The notes: generated by a model from the letters alone, not told the origin. Shown: positions 1 to 5,538, numbered from the stretch's first letter. The stretch is DNA of 9,997 nucleotides from an uncultured Gammaproteobacteria bacterium (GCA_946887385.1 CAMPKU010000170.1:1-9997); one strand, 5' to 3'. Translations and numbers: made by a program.

Positions 1-963
1 CGCGCCCAAACGCTCTCTGATCTCGCGCTGGCAGCCCGAGGTGCTCGAGTCGCCGACGACGCGCTGACACGCGCTCGCCACGACGCTGCCGAGCTCGGCG
101 TCGGCCTGCCGCAACCGCCAAAGCTCGGCGCCTTGCAACAAGAGCCCGAGCACGGCGGCGACGCCCGCGAGCGTGGCCGCGACGCGCCACGGTTTCAGCA
201 TGGCGGACCAGTTGGACCGCGGCGCGTAAGCCCCTTGCAACAGATTCGTGCCGGGCCGCTGCGCGAGCGTGGCAGCGAGGTGCGGGAAGACGCCTTCGTT
301 CAAGATCTTGACGTCGGCGCTGGCGAACTGGCTGTCGAGCACCGCAAGCTCCTCGCCGAAGTGCGCGTGGCCCGCGGCATCGGTAAACACGCGCACATGC
401 TTGAGCTCGGTCTCGTCGGGCGCACCCGCAGACAGCGCGGACAGCACTTGCGCGAGCGCGAGGCCGTCGAATACGAGCGGCGCACGCCCCGGCTTGCGCA
501 CGCCGATGCGCTGGCCTTCGATCATGAGCACGAGTGTTGCGGGCGTGTCGGGAATGCCGTCGGCGTCGGAGCACAACGCGTGCGGCACGATGCCCGCGTC
601 GCGCAGCAACTTAAGCCACGAGTCCATGCGCTCGCGGGCCACCGCTGCAACCTGAGTAACGCCGGACGGGAGCTTCGGGCCGATGGCGAACACCATCTGC
701 TCGACGTCTTCGGCCAGCGATTCCTCGAGCGAGAAGGGCAGCATCTGCCGCAGCCGAGCCTGGCTTGCCGCCGGCAACGCGGCTTCCGCTGCGAGCACGT
801 CCACGCCGCTTACGAGCACCGTGCAGCGCCGCGCCGCGAGCGCCGAGTGCGCGGACTCCAGCGCGCCGCGGCCGAGCGCGCCGACGAGCCGGCCTGTGGC
901 GTCGAACGCACCCCAGGTTGCGGTGCCGGTGTCGGACAAACGAATGAAGAGCGTTTCGGCCAA
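1..963 (-). CDS. gspL: Type II secretion inner-membrane platform protein GspL (partial, C-terminus off left edge)
   Basis: GspL anchors the GspE ATPase to the inner-membrane platform of the type II secretion system and pairs with GspM. The first 321 residues are present. Residues 1-250 form the cytoplasmic actin-like domain, opening LAETLFIRLSD and containing LPFSLEESLAEDVEQ (75-89), a hallmark of the family, and NLLQGAYAP (240-248), typical just before the membrane. A single transmembrane helix follows at about 259-279, then the beginning of the periplasmic domain. The start is TTG at 963-961: it lies one base after the gspK stop, has GGAG nine bases upstream and gives the usual family N-terminus; no ATG fits. 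Two cysteines (C299, C311) sit early in the periplasmic part and could form a disulfide (inference). Identity is firm; only the distal periplasmic domain is missing. Confidence 0.93.
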   Translation of the reverse strand, partial: MAETLFIRLSDTGTATWGAFDATGRLVGALGRGALESAHSALAARRCTVLVSGVDVLAAEAALPAASQARLRQMLPFSLEESLAEDVEQMVFAIGPKLPSGVTQVAAVARERMDSWLKLLRDAGIVPHALCSDADGIPDTPATLVLMIEGQRIGVRKPGRAPLVFDGLALAQVLSALSAGAPDETELKHVRVFTDAAGHAHFGEELAVLDSQFASADVKILNEGVFPHLAATLAQRPGTNLLQGAYAPRSNWSAMLKPWRVAATLAGVAAVLGLLLQGAELWRLRQADAELGSVVASACQRVVGDSSTSGCQREIRERLGA

Positions 964-964
964 G

Positions 965-1891
965 CTACTCGACTCCGAGGCTGCGGAAGAGCGACCGCGT
1001 GATTCCGCTGCGGTCGCGTTGCAGCACCGAGCGCATCGTGAGCTGATTTGACCCGAGCGTGACTGTTGCGGTCAACAAGAAGTGCTCGCTCACGCCGTCG
1101 ATCTCCGCGAGCATTTCGGGCTCCACGAGCCCCGAGAATGTGGCTTCGATGTCGACGAACTCGGCGCCCGCACGCTCATCGACGAGGTAACCGGCGGTGG
1201 TGAGATCGATGTCGTCGGACAGCGTGGCGAGCAGCACGTCGGAGGCGGTATTTACGTTGAGCTTCGAGCCCGACGGCAGCACCGTGACGTAGGGCGCCAA
1301 GCGAGCGTAGCTCTCGCGATCGAAGCCCTCGATCGCCATCAGCTCCGAAGCCGACGTGATCATCGAGTTCGCGGTGCGATAGGGCGGATCCTGACCCACA
1401 TAGGCGACGTCCTCGCCGCCCGTCGGAAAACGCAGCTCGGTGTCCGGATCGAGCCAATCGACGACGGCGCCCGCAAGGCTCGGGTCCACTTCGAGATGAA
1501 TCAGGAGCCGCTCGAACTGCTGGCGTGCGAGCTGGTTCTCGCGGCCGTCCGCGGCAACGAGGTTGTTCAAGTTGAAGCGCCCCTGCAGGTCCTCGAGCCG
1601 GCCCACGATCGCACCGCCGTCGACCGGCAACGGCGGCAATTCGATCGCCCATTGCTCGCTCAAGTGATCGCTCTCGGGGAAGTCCACGAGATCTTGGCGC
1701 AGAATGTCGGCCGCCCAAGCTTCGGCTCCTTGCATGTACAAGAGTCCTTGATCGGCCGCGAGCGCGGCCTCGGCGCGGCGCAGATCGAGCGTGCCTTGCC
1801 ACATGAGATTCACGGCGATCATGGTGCCGATGGCCACGACCAGCACCGCCGTGATCAATGCGACGCCGCGTTGAGCATGCGCCGGGCTCAT
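965..1891 (-). CDS. gspK: Type II secretion minor pseudopilin GspK
   Basis: GspK is the large minor pseudopilin that caps the pseudopilus tip together with GspI and GspJ. The 308-residue product has a short prepilin leader, MSPAHAQRG, cleaved after G9 before V10, followed by a hydrophobic helix (about 10-30). As usual for GspK, the +5 position of the mature protein is not glutamate (T14 here). Family motifs include LQGRFNLNNL (102-111), DWLDPDTE (145-152), PPYRTANSMI (169-178) with the following ELMAIEGF, and SKLNVNTAS (209-217). The ATG at 1891 overlaps the gspJ stop as ATGA, with GGAG nine bases upstream. An in-frame open stretch continues to 2833, but it crosses gspJ and does not resemble a pseudopilin, so the longer form is rejected. 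Length fits the family. Confidence 0.96.
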   Translation of the reverse strand: MSPAHAQRGVALITAVLVVAIGTMIAVNLMWQGTLDLRRAEAALAADQGLLYMQGAEAWAADILRQDLVDFPESDHLSEQWAIELPPLPVDGGAIVGRLEDLQGRFNLNNLVAADGRENQLARQQFERLLIHLEVDPSLAGAVVDWLDPDTELRFPTGGEDVAYVGQDPPYRTANSMITSASELMAIEGFDRESYARLAPYVTVLPSGSKLNVNTASDVLLATLSDDIDLTTAGYLVDERAGAEFVDIEATFSGLVEPEMLAEIDGVSEHFLLTATVTLGSNQLTMRSVLQRDRSGITRSLFRSLGVE

Positions 1892-2499
1892 CCCGTGGTC
1901 TCCACGAGGCGCAGCACGCGGCCGAAGTCTTCGAGCTCGATGGCGAACTCCACCGCGCGCGGCCGCGTGACCAAGCTCTGCGGGCCGCGCCGATCGAGCG
2001 GCGGCCACTCGAGGTGCCACTCGCCCGCCGTATCGAGAAACCGTACTTCGACGTTCTCCACGCCGTCGAGCAGCTCCGTTCGCACGGGCGGCGTGGACAG
2101 CGTGCGGTCCATCACGGCCCAATGCCAACGCACGAGCGCGTCTTCTTCCCAGTTGTACGCCACGCGCAGCACCGTGCCGCGCGGCAGCCCCGCCGGGTTC
2201 GCCCACCCGCCGCGGCTGAACTCGAGCGCGAACTGCGCACTCGGATCCGCGAGCATGCTCGGTTGATAGCTTTCGCCGAGCTCTTCGCGCGTGGCGCGCG
2301 GATGCAGTTGCGCGAGATCTTGCACCACCAAGCGCATGGCGAATTGGATGTCTTGCCAACGCTCCGTGCGCTCGCGCGCGAGCGTCTGTTGCTCGATGAC
2401 GCGGTTGAGGCCGACGAACGCCATCACGCCGATGATGGCCAGGATCGCCATCGCCACGAGCAGCTCGATGAGCGTGAAGCCGCGGCTCGCGCGCATCAT
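1888..2499 (-). CDS. gspJ: Type II secretion minor pseudopilin GspJ
   Basis: GspJ is a minor pseudopilin of the tip complex with GspI and GspK. The 203-residue product begins MMRASRGFTLIELLVAMAIL: the prepilin peptidase site is after G7, F8 is the first mature residue and E12 the +5 glutamate. The hydrophobic assembly helix continues to about residue 28. Typical GspJ features follow, including WQDIQFAMRLVVQDL (48-62) and a C-terminal end GRVLRLVETTG. The start at 2499 overlaps the gspI stop as ATGA and has GGAGG six bases upstream; the second ATG at 2496 is an equally possible start, removing one leader residue. The same frame is open further upstream to 2748, but that part lies over gspI and has no family resemblance. 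Confidence 0.94.
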   Translation of the reverse strand: MMRASRGFTLIELLVAMAILAIIGVMAFVGLNRVIEQQTLARERTERWQDIQFAMRLVVQDLAQLHPRATREELGESYQPSMLADPSAQFALEFSRGGWANPAGLPRGTVLRVAYNWEEDALVRWHWAVMDRTLSTPPVRTELLDGVENVEVRFLDTAGEWHLEWPPLDRRGPQSLVTRPRAVEFAIELEDFGRVLRLVETTG

Positions 2500-2939
2500 C
2501 CGCGTCCTCCCGGGCCGCCGTCGCCGCTCGGCGGCGCAGTCCATTGCGGCGGAAGAAATCCCGGCGGCGCGGGCGGCTCGATGAGCGCGGACACCTTGTG
2601 CACGACGCGCTCCGGATCGTCGAGCAGCCGCACGGAAACGTCCACGCGGTGCAGGTTGGTGACCTCCGTTTCGGACACCACGATCTCGCAGCGCCATTGG
2701 CGGCTCGCGAACTCCACGTCCTCTTCGTACTCGTCCACGGGCGGCCACGTGGGCCCGACGCTGAGCTCGGTGAGCTTGTTGGTTGCGATCCAGCTCGCCA
2801 GCGTCTTTTGCTCGATATAGGTGGCCGCGGCAACGTAGCGATTGATCTGCGTGTGCACGGCCATCATGCCGAGCGCGACGATCACGAGCGCGATCATCAC
2901 TTCGATGAGCGTGAAGCCGGCGGCGTTGGAGCGCGGCAT
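2496..2939 (-). CDS. gspI: Type II secretion minor pseudopilin GspI
   Basis: GspI starts assembly of the minor pseudopilin tip complex with GspJ and GspK. The 147-residue product has a short leader, MPRSNAAG, cleaved before F9 with E13 at +5 (GFTLIEVMIALVIVALG). The family stretch LASWIATNKLTEL is at 47-59, followed by a compact beta domain containing HRVDVSVRLLDD (97-108). The body is complete by about residue 121, yet the protein continues with a Pro/Gly-rich tail at 122-147 (EPPAPPGFLPP, then SGDGGPGGRG), which makes it longer than usual for GspI. The ATG at 2939 lies four bases after the gspH stop; GAGGGG is about 13 bases upstream, rather far, so coupling to gspH may matter. GspI is distinguished from GspH/J by length and the WIATNKL motif. 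Confidence 0.93.
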   Translation of the reverse strand: MPRSNAAGFTLIEVMIALVIVALGMMAVHTQINRYVAAATYIEQKTLASWIATNKLTELSVGPTWPPVDEYEEDVEFASRQWRCEIVVSETEVTNLHRVDVSVRLLDDPERVVHKVSALIEPPAPPGFLPPQWTAPPSGDGGPGGRG

Positions 2940-2943
2940 GGCG

Positions 2944-3501
2944 CTAGTCGAACCCCTCTTGGCTCACGGTAACCTCGCCGTCGAGCGCGGCAGTAAGCTC
3001 GAAGTGGCCCTCAATTCCGGCGCGCTCCATCTCGATCGTGAAGGGCGTAACCTCGCCGCTCGAGAGCAGCATGACTTGCGGTTCGGGATTCTCGACGTTC
3101 TGCGAATCGAAGTCGGGCGGGAGCGGCACGGTTCGCCCGTCGAGCGCGAGCGTGAGCGCAACCAAAGGACGCAGCGCATGCGGCTCGAGCAGCCGATCGC
3201 CCGGCGGCACGGCCCACGCAAGCTCGGTGTAGTCGAACACATAGATGCGATAGCCGGTTTGCGTGAACATGAGGCCGTAGTCTCGGCTCTGCATGAGCGC
3301 TTCCTCGTGCAAGAGATCCAGCAAGCCTCGCAGCCGTTCGGTCTCCTGCTCGATTTCGCGGTCGTTGCCGAGCGCGCCGATCGACAGCGTGACGGCCTGC
3401 ACGAGCAGACCGATGATGGCGACGACGACGAGCAGCTCGAGGAGAGAGAAACCGGCGTCGGCTCGCGCGCGGCTAAAGGTCCCAGTTCCCGATGTCGGCA
3501 T
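2944..3501 (-). CDS. gspH: Type II secretion minor pseudopilin GspH
   Basis: GspH is a minor pseudopilin placed between the GspG shaft and the GspI-J-K tip. From the ATG at 3501 the product has 185 residues: leader of 17 residues, cleavage after G17 before F18, E22 at +5, in DAGFSLLELLVVVAIIGLLV. The region EIEQETERLRGLLDLLHEEALMQ just after the helix, followed by a beta-rich domain, matches the GspH/FimT type. The frame also has a GTG at 3513, but the ATG has GAAGG five bases upstream, against only two bases for the GTG, so the ATG is preferred. Either start lies inside the end of gspG (29 bp overlap with the ATG), longer than the other junctions in this operon. Assignment rests on the pseudopilin N-terminus, domain size and position between gspG and gspI. 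Confidence 0.9.
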   Translation of the reverse strand: MPTSGTGTFSRARADAGFSLLELLVVVAIIGLLVQAVTLSIGALGNDREIEQETERLRGLLDLLHEEALMQSRDYGLMFTQTGYRIYVFDYTELAWAVPPGDRLLEPHALRPLVALTLALDGRTVPLPPDFDSQNVENPEPQVMLLSSGEVTPFTIEMERAGIEGHFELTAALDGEVTVSQEGFD

Positions 3502-3910
3502 TGATACCTTCACCGCCTTCTTGACGGTCGGCGCCGTAGGTGAACACGTCGAAGTCGCCGTGCTGCCCCGGAGACGCGTACTGGTAAGGCTGCTCCCAAG
3601 GGTCTAGCGGCACGCGCGGCAGCTGCTGCCGCCAGTTCGGCGCCGCGGCTTCGCCGGGATTGCTGACGAGCGCTGCGAGGCCTTCGCTGGTGCTCGGATA
3701 GCGGAAGTTGTCGAGCCGATACAGGTTCAGCGCCGTCTCGATGCTGCGCAAGTCGCTGCGGGCTCGATTGATGGCGGCCGTGTCGATCTGACCCATGAAG
3801 CGCGGTGCAACCGCCGCCACGAGCAGGCCGATGATGACGACCACAATCATGATCTCGAGCAGCGTAAAGCCTTGCTCGGCCACGCGAGGAGGTGTTCTGA
3901 TCGCACGCAT
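3473..3910 (-). CDS. gspG: Type II secretion major pseudopilin GspG
   Basis: GspG is the subunit that polymerises into the periplasmic pseudopilus that drives substrates out through the secretin. The 145-residue product has a 14-residue leader cleaved by prepilin peptidase between G14 and F15, with E19 at +5 (QGFTLLEIMIVVVIIGLLV). Family landmarks follow: RARSDLRSIETALNLYRLDN (44-63), the RYPSTSEGLAAL stretch (65-76), VPLDPWEQPYQY (100-111), and the C-terminal GADRQEGGEGINADIGNWDL region that holds the calcium-binding loop in characterised GspG proteins. The ATG at 3910 has AAGG nine bases upstream. It is the first gene of the operon seen here; no gspF lies upstream, a divergent rhombosortase gene does. 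A dyad and a possible extended -10 lie in its leader. Confidence 0.97.
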   Translation of the reverse strand: MRAIRTPPRVAEQGFTLLEIMIVVVIIGLLVAAVAPRFMGQIDTAAINRARSDLRSIETALNLYRLDNFRYPSTSEGLAALVSNPGEAAAPNWRQQLPRVPLDPWEQPYQYASPGQHGDFDVFTYGADRQEGGEGINADIGNWDL

Positions 3911-3926
3911 TGGGGTCTACCTTGGG

Positions 3927-3949
3927 TTTCGGCGGTACGGCTGCCGAAA
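3927..3949. repeat. Perfect 7 bp inverted repeat in the gspG/rrtA divergent region
   Basis: TTTCGGC at 3927-3933 and GCCGAAA at 3943-3949 are exact reverse complements separated by 9 bp. Read toward gspG, the element ends just before the AAGG ribosome-binding site (3923-3920), so as RNA it would form a hairpin at the start of the gspG leader; as DNA it has the form of a dimeric-regulator operator between two divergent genes. The dyad is seen directly; either function is inference. Confidence 0.55.
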
Positions 3950-3960
3950 TCATCCGACCG

Positions 3961-3969
3961 AAGATAGCA
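3961..3969 (-). promoter_or_regulatory. Possible extended -10 promoter for the gspG operon
   Basis: On the minus strand this reads TGCTATCTT, a TGn motif joined to TATCTT, about 51 bases before the gspG start. No good -35 hexamer is found 16-18 bases upstream, which is tolerable for an extended -10 element. Transcription would begin near 3954, immediately before the inverted repeat. Weak, sequence-only call. I see no comparable promoter for rrtA on the plus strand in the 78 bp between the two genes. Confidence 0.3.
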
Positions 3970-3988
3970 CAAGAGGTTCACGCATTTT

Positions 3989-4609
3989 GTGAAGCGGGAC
4001 CACGGCTTGCAGCCGTCCGGCGTCGCCATCCGGCGACTTCGTCGTTGTTGGGCGATCCTCGTGCTGCTCGGCGTTTGCGCCGCTCTGGCCGCCGGGGGCG
4101 ATGCGCTGCGCGAGGCCGGCCGCTACGAGCGCGAAGCCATCGAAATCGGCGAGCTCTGGCGGCTCGTGAGCGGACACCTCGTGCACTTGGGCTGGGGCCA
4201 CTTATGGCCGAACCTCGCCGCGTTGGCCGTCATCGCGGCGCTCTTCGCGGACGTGTTCCGCAACGCCGATTGGTTGCGCACGAGCTTCGCAGCGGCCGCG
4301 GCCATCGACCTCGGGCTCTATCTGTTCGACCCGCAAGTGCAGTGGTACGTCGGTCTGTCGGGCGTGCTGCATGGCCTGGTGGCCGCGGGCGCGCTCGCGT
4401 TGCTCCTGCGCCGGGAAGCGCTCGGCGCCGTGCTCGCACTTGGGCTCTGCGCGAAGCTCGGCTACGAGCAGCTCGCGGGGCCGGTGCCGTTCACGGCCGA
4501 GTCCGTCGGCGGCCCGGTCGTGGTTGCCGCGCATTTGTACGGCGCCGCGGGCGGCTTCCTGGCGGAGGCGCTGACGCGCGTCGTTCGCCGACGCGGTTCG
4601 CGGGTATAA
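3989..4609 (+). CDS. rrtA: Rhombosortase (rhomboid-family GlyGly-CTERM protease)
   Basis: Rhombosortases are small rhomboid intramembrane serine proteases that cut the GlyGly-CTERM tail of exported proteins in the inner membrane. The 206-residue product has about six hydrophobic segments (near 21-37, 71-90, 99-114, 119-140, 144-157, 176-196). Diagnostic motifs are present: GELWRLVSGHLVHLGWGHLWPN (split here as 54-63 and 64-75) with H71 and N75, GLSGVLHG at 122-129 with the nucleophile S124, and AHLYGAAGG at 181-189 with the catalytic H182. Length is typical of the rhombosortase subgroup and shorter than many rhomboids. The GTG at 3989 is the furthest upstream sensible start; AGAGG lies 12 bases before it, so the start is uncertain, and TTG at 4007 is an alternative. 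It is divergent from gspG and sits 32 bp before fabG. No GlyGly-CTERM substrate gene is in the window. Confidence 0.9.
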   Translation: MKRDHGLQPSGVAIRRLRRCWAILVLLGVCAALAAGGDALREAGRYEREAIEIGELWRLVSGHLVHLGWGHLWPNLAALAVIAALFADVFRNADWLRTSFAAAAAIDLGLYLFDPQVQWYVGLSGVLHGLVAAGALALLLRREALGAVLALGLCAKLGYEQLAGPVPFTAESVGGPVVVAAHLYGAAGGFLAEALTRVVRRRGSRV

Positions 4610-4616
4610 TCCCGCG
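4599..4616 (+). promoter_or_regulatory. TATAAT box inside a perfect inverted repeat, probable fabG promoter -10
   Basis: A consensus TATAAT at 4605-4610 is flanked exactly by CGCGGG (4599-4604) and CCCGCG (4611-4616). The TAA stop of rrtA (4607-4609) lies within the box. Spacing of about 32 bases to the fabG ATG suits a -10 element with a short leader. No convincing -35 hexamer is seen at 16-18 bases; TTCGCC at 4584-4589 is 15 bases away. The match to consensus in such GC-rich sequence makes a promoter likely, but not proven. Confidence 0.5.
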
Positions 4617-4641
4617 CCTTGTCGATTCCGACGAGGGTTCA

Positions 4642-5403
4642 ATGGATCCATCGTTGCTACTGAAGTTACCCGGTATCGCCGGCCGCACGGCACTCGTGAC
4701 GGGCGCCTCCCGCGGGATCGGCCGCGCGATCGCCGAGACGTTAGCTCGGCAAGGCGCCGCCGTCGTGGGCACGGCCACGAGCGAGCAAGGCGCGGCCGCC
4801 ATCACAGAATGGCTTGGCGCATTTTCTCCGGCCGGTCGCGGCGCCGTGCTCGACGTGGGTGCCGACGCGTCCGTGGAGGCACTGTTCGGCAGTCTCGGCA
4901 CGGCTCCTGAGATCGTCGTCAATAATGCGGGCATCACGCGCGACAATTTGTTGATGCGCATGAAGCCCGAGGAATGGAACGAGGTCGTATCCACGAATCT
5001 GTCGTCGTTGTATCGGGTGTGCAAAGCGAGCCTGCGGGGCATGATGAAGGCGCGTTACGGGCGCATCGTGAACGTGAGCTCCGTGGTCGGCCTCATGGGC
5101 AACGCCGGACAAACGAATTACGCGGCCGCGAAAGCGGGCATGATCGGATTTACGAAGTCGCTGGCGCGTGAGATCGCCTCGCGCAACGTTACCGTGAACG
5201 TCGTCGCGCCGGGGTTCATCGATACCGACATGACGCGCGCCCTCGATGAAAAGCAGGTTCAAGCGCTGCGCGAGCGAATCCCGCTCGCGCGGCTCGGCAC
5301 CGGCGCGGACGTCGCCGCGGCCGTCGCGTTCCTGGCCTCCGATCTCGGCGGCTACATCACGGGCGAGACGCTGAACGTGAACGGCGGTTTGTCGATGCAA
5401 TAA
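4642..5403 (+). CDS. fabG: 3-oxoacyl-[acyl-carrier-protein] reductase FabG
   Basis: FabG reduces 3-oxoacyl-ACP to (3R)-3-hydroxyacyl-ACP with NADPH, the first reduction of each fatty-acid elongation cycle, in the cytoplasm. The 253-residue short-chain dehydrogenase shows the cofactor motif TGASRGIG (20-27), NNAGITRD (94-101) and the catalytic set N119, S147, Y160 and K164 (YAAAK at 160-164). VAPGFIDTDMT (188-198) and the C-terminal TGETLNVNGG (240-249) are characteristic of FabG. The ATG at 4642 has GAGGG four bases upstream. Compared with E. coli FabG the N-terminus carries about nine extra residues (MDPSLLLKLP) before the Rossmann fold. Followed by acpP and fabF as in most gammaproteobacteria, but preceded by rrtA instead of fabD. 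The related NAD(P)-dependent reductases of polyester synthesis are less likely given this context. Confidence 0.96.
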   Translation: MDPSLLLKLPGIAGRTALVTGASRGIGRAIAETLARQGAAVVGTATSEQGAAAITEWLGAFSPAGRGAVLDVGADASVEALFGSLGTAPEIVVNNAGITRDNLLMRMKPEEWNEVVSTNLSSLYRVCKASLRGMMKARYGRIVNVSSVVGLMGNAGQTNYAAAKAGMIGFTKSLAREIASRNVTVNVVAPGFIDTDMTRALDEKQVQALRERIPLARLGTGADVAAAVAFLASDLGGYITGETLNVNGGLSMQ

Positions 5404-5415
5404 GGGGCGTGAAGA

Positions 5416-5444
5416 CGAGAATCCGGCGGTTCTCGCGCCTTTCT
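5416..5444 (+). terminator. Weak stem-loop after fabG, possible attenuator or terminator
   Basis: CGAGAA (5416-5421) pairs with TTCTCG (5430-5435), extendable inward by a U-G and a C-G pair around a CGGC loop. It is followed by GCGCCTTTCT, a broken T tract. This is below the quality of a clear intrinsic terminator; partial termination between fabG and acpP, giving acpP its own transcript level, is plausible inference. Confidence 0.3.
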
Positions 5445-5456
5445 GGGCTTGGGCAC

Positions 5457-5480
5457 GCCCACGGTGGGCTTCGGTAGAAT
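5457..5480 (+). promoter_or_regulatory. Candidate acpP promoter -10 with adjacent palindrome
   Basis: TAGAAT at 5475-5480 (context GGTAGAATGG) is a plausible -10, one mismatch from consensus, giving a leader of about 75 bases before acpP. No -35 hexamer is recognisable. Directly upstream, GCCCAC (5457-5462) and GTGGGC (5464-5469) form a 13 bp palindrome centred on one base, covering where the -35 to -10 spacer would lie, the right place for an operator. A second possible -10 is TACAAT at 5498-5503. The dyad is seen directly; promoter and operator roles are inferred. Confidence 0.38.
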
Positions 5481-5514
5481 GGCCCCAACGATTCCAATAC
5501 AATACGCGCCACAT

Positions 5515-5538
5515 CGGCCGGGCCCCATGGTCCGGCCG
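5515..5538 (+). repeat. Strong stem-loop in the acpP leader
   Basis: CGGCCGG (5515-5521) and CCGGCCG (5532-5538) are perfect 7 bp complements; in RNA the stem can extend inward by a G-U and two G-C pairs. It lies 23 bases before the acpP ATG, just ahead of an A/T-rich AATTAATAA stretch and the ribosome-binding region (AGGGGTAGGA, 5550-5559). No T tract follows on the plus strand, so it is not an intrinsic terminator. A role in mRNA stability or translation is inference. Confidence 0.5.

Noticed and set aside
133..1002. 289-codon plus-strand open frame opposite gspL
   Set aside because: Shadow of gspL: the minus-strand frame gives clear GspL motifs, while this product has low-complexity Arg/Glu/His composition and no family signal.
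1082..2266. 394-codon open frame on the plus strand opposite gspK and gspJ
   Set aside because: It is antisense to two well-supported genes, is rich in Arg/His/Ala as expected from GC-biased shadow frames, and has no recognisable domain or ribosome-binding site.
1858..2820. 320-codon plus-strand open frame opposite gspJ and gspI
   Set aside because: Antisense shadow with Arg/His-rich composition; both genes beneath it have firm prepilin signatures.
965..2833. A 622-residue minus-strand protein including GspK at its C-terminus
   Set aside because: Only the last 308 residues, from the ATG at 1891, resemble GspK. The upstream part is an Arg/Ala-rich shadow of gspJ and gspI, and a prepilin leader must be N-terminal.
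3989..4609. rrtA as an ordinary rhomboid protease
   Set aside because: The short length, the GELWRL...GHLVHLGW...HL..N pattern and AHLYGA match the rhombosortase subgroup better than housekeeping GlpG-type rhomboids.
3910..5403. A 497-residue fusion reading through to FabG
   Set aside because: The first 244 codons run across rrtA in another frame and lack any domain; the ATG at 4642 has a good ribosome-binding site and gives a normal FabG.
4741..5514. 257-codon minus-strand open frame opposite fabG
   Set aside because: Antisense shadow of a highly conserved gene; no motif, no promoter and no neighbouring gene on that strand.
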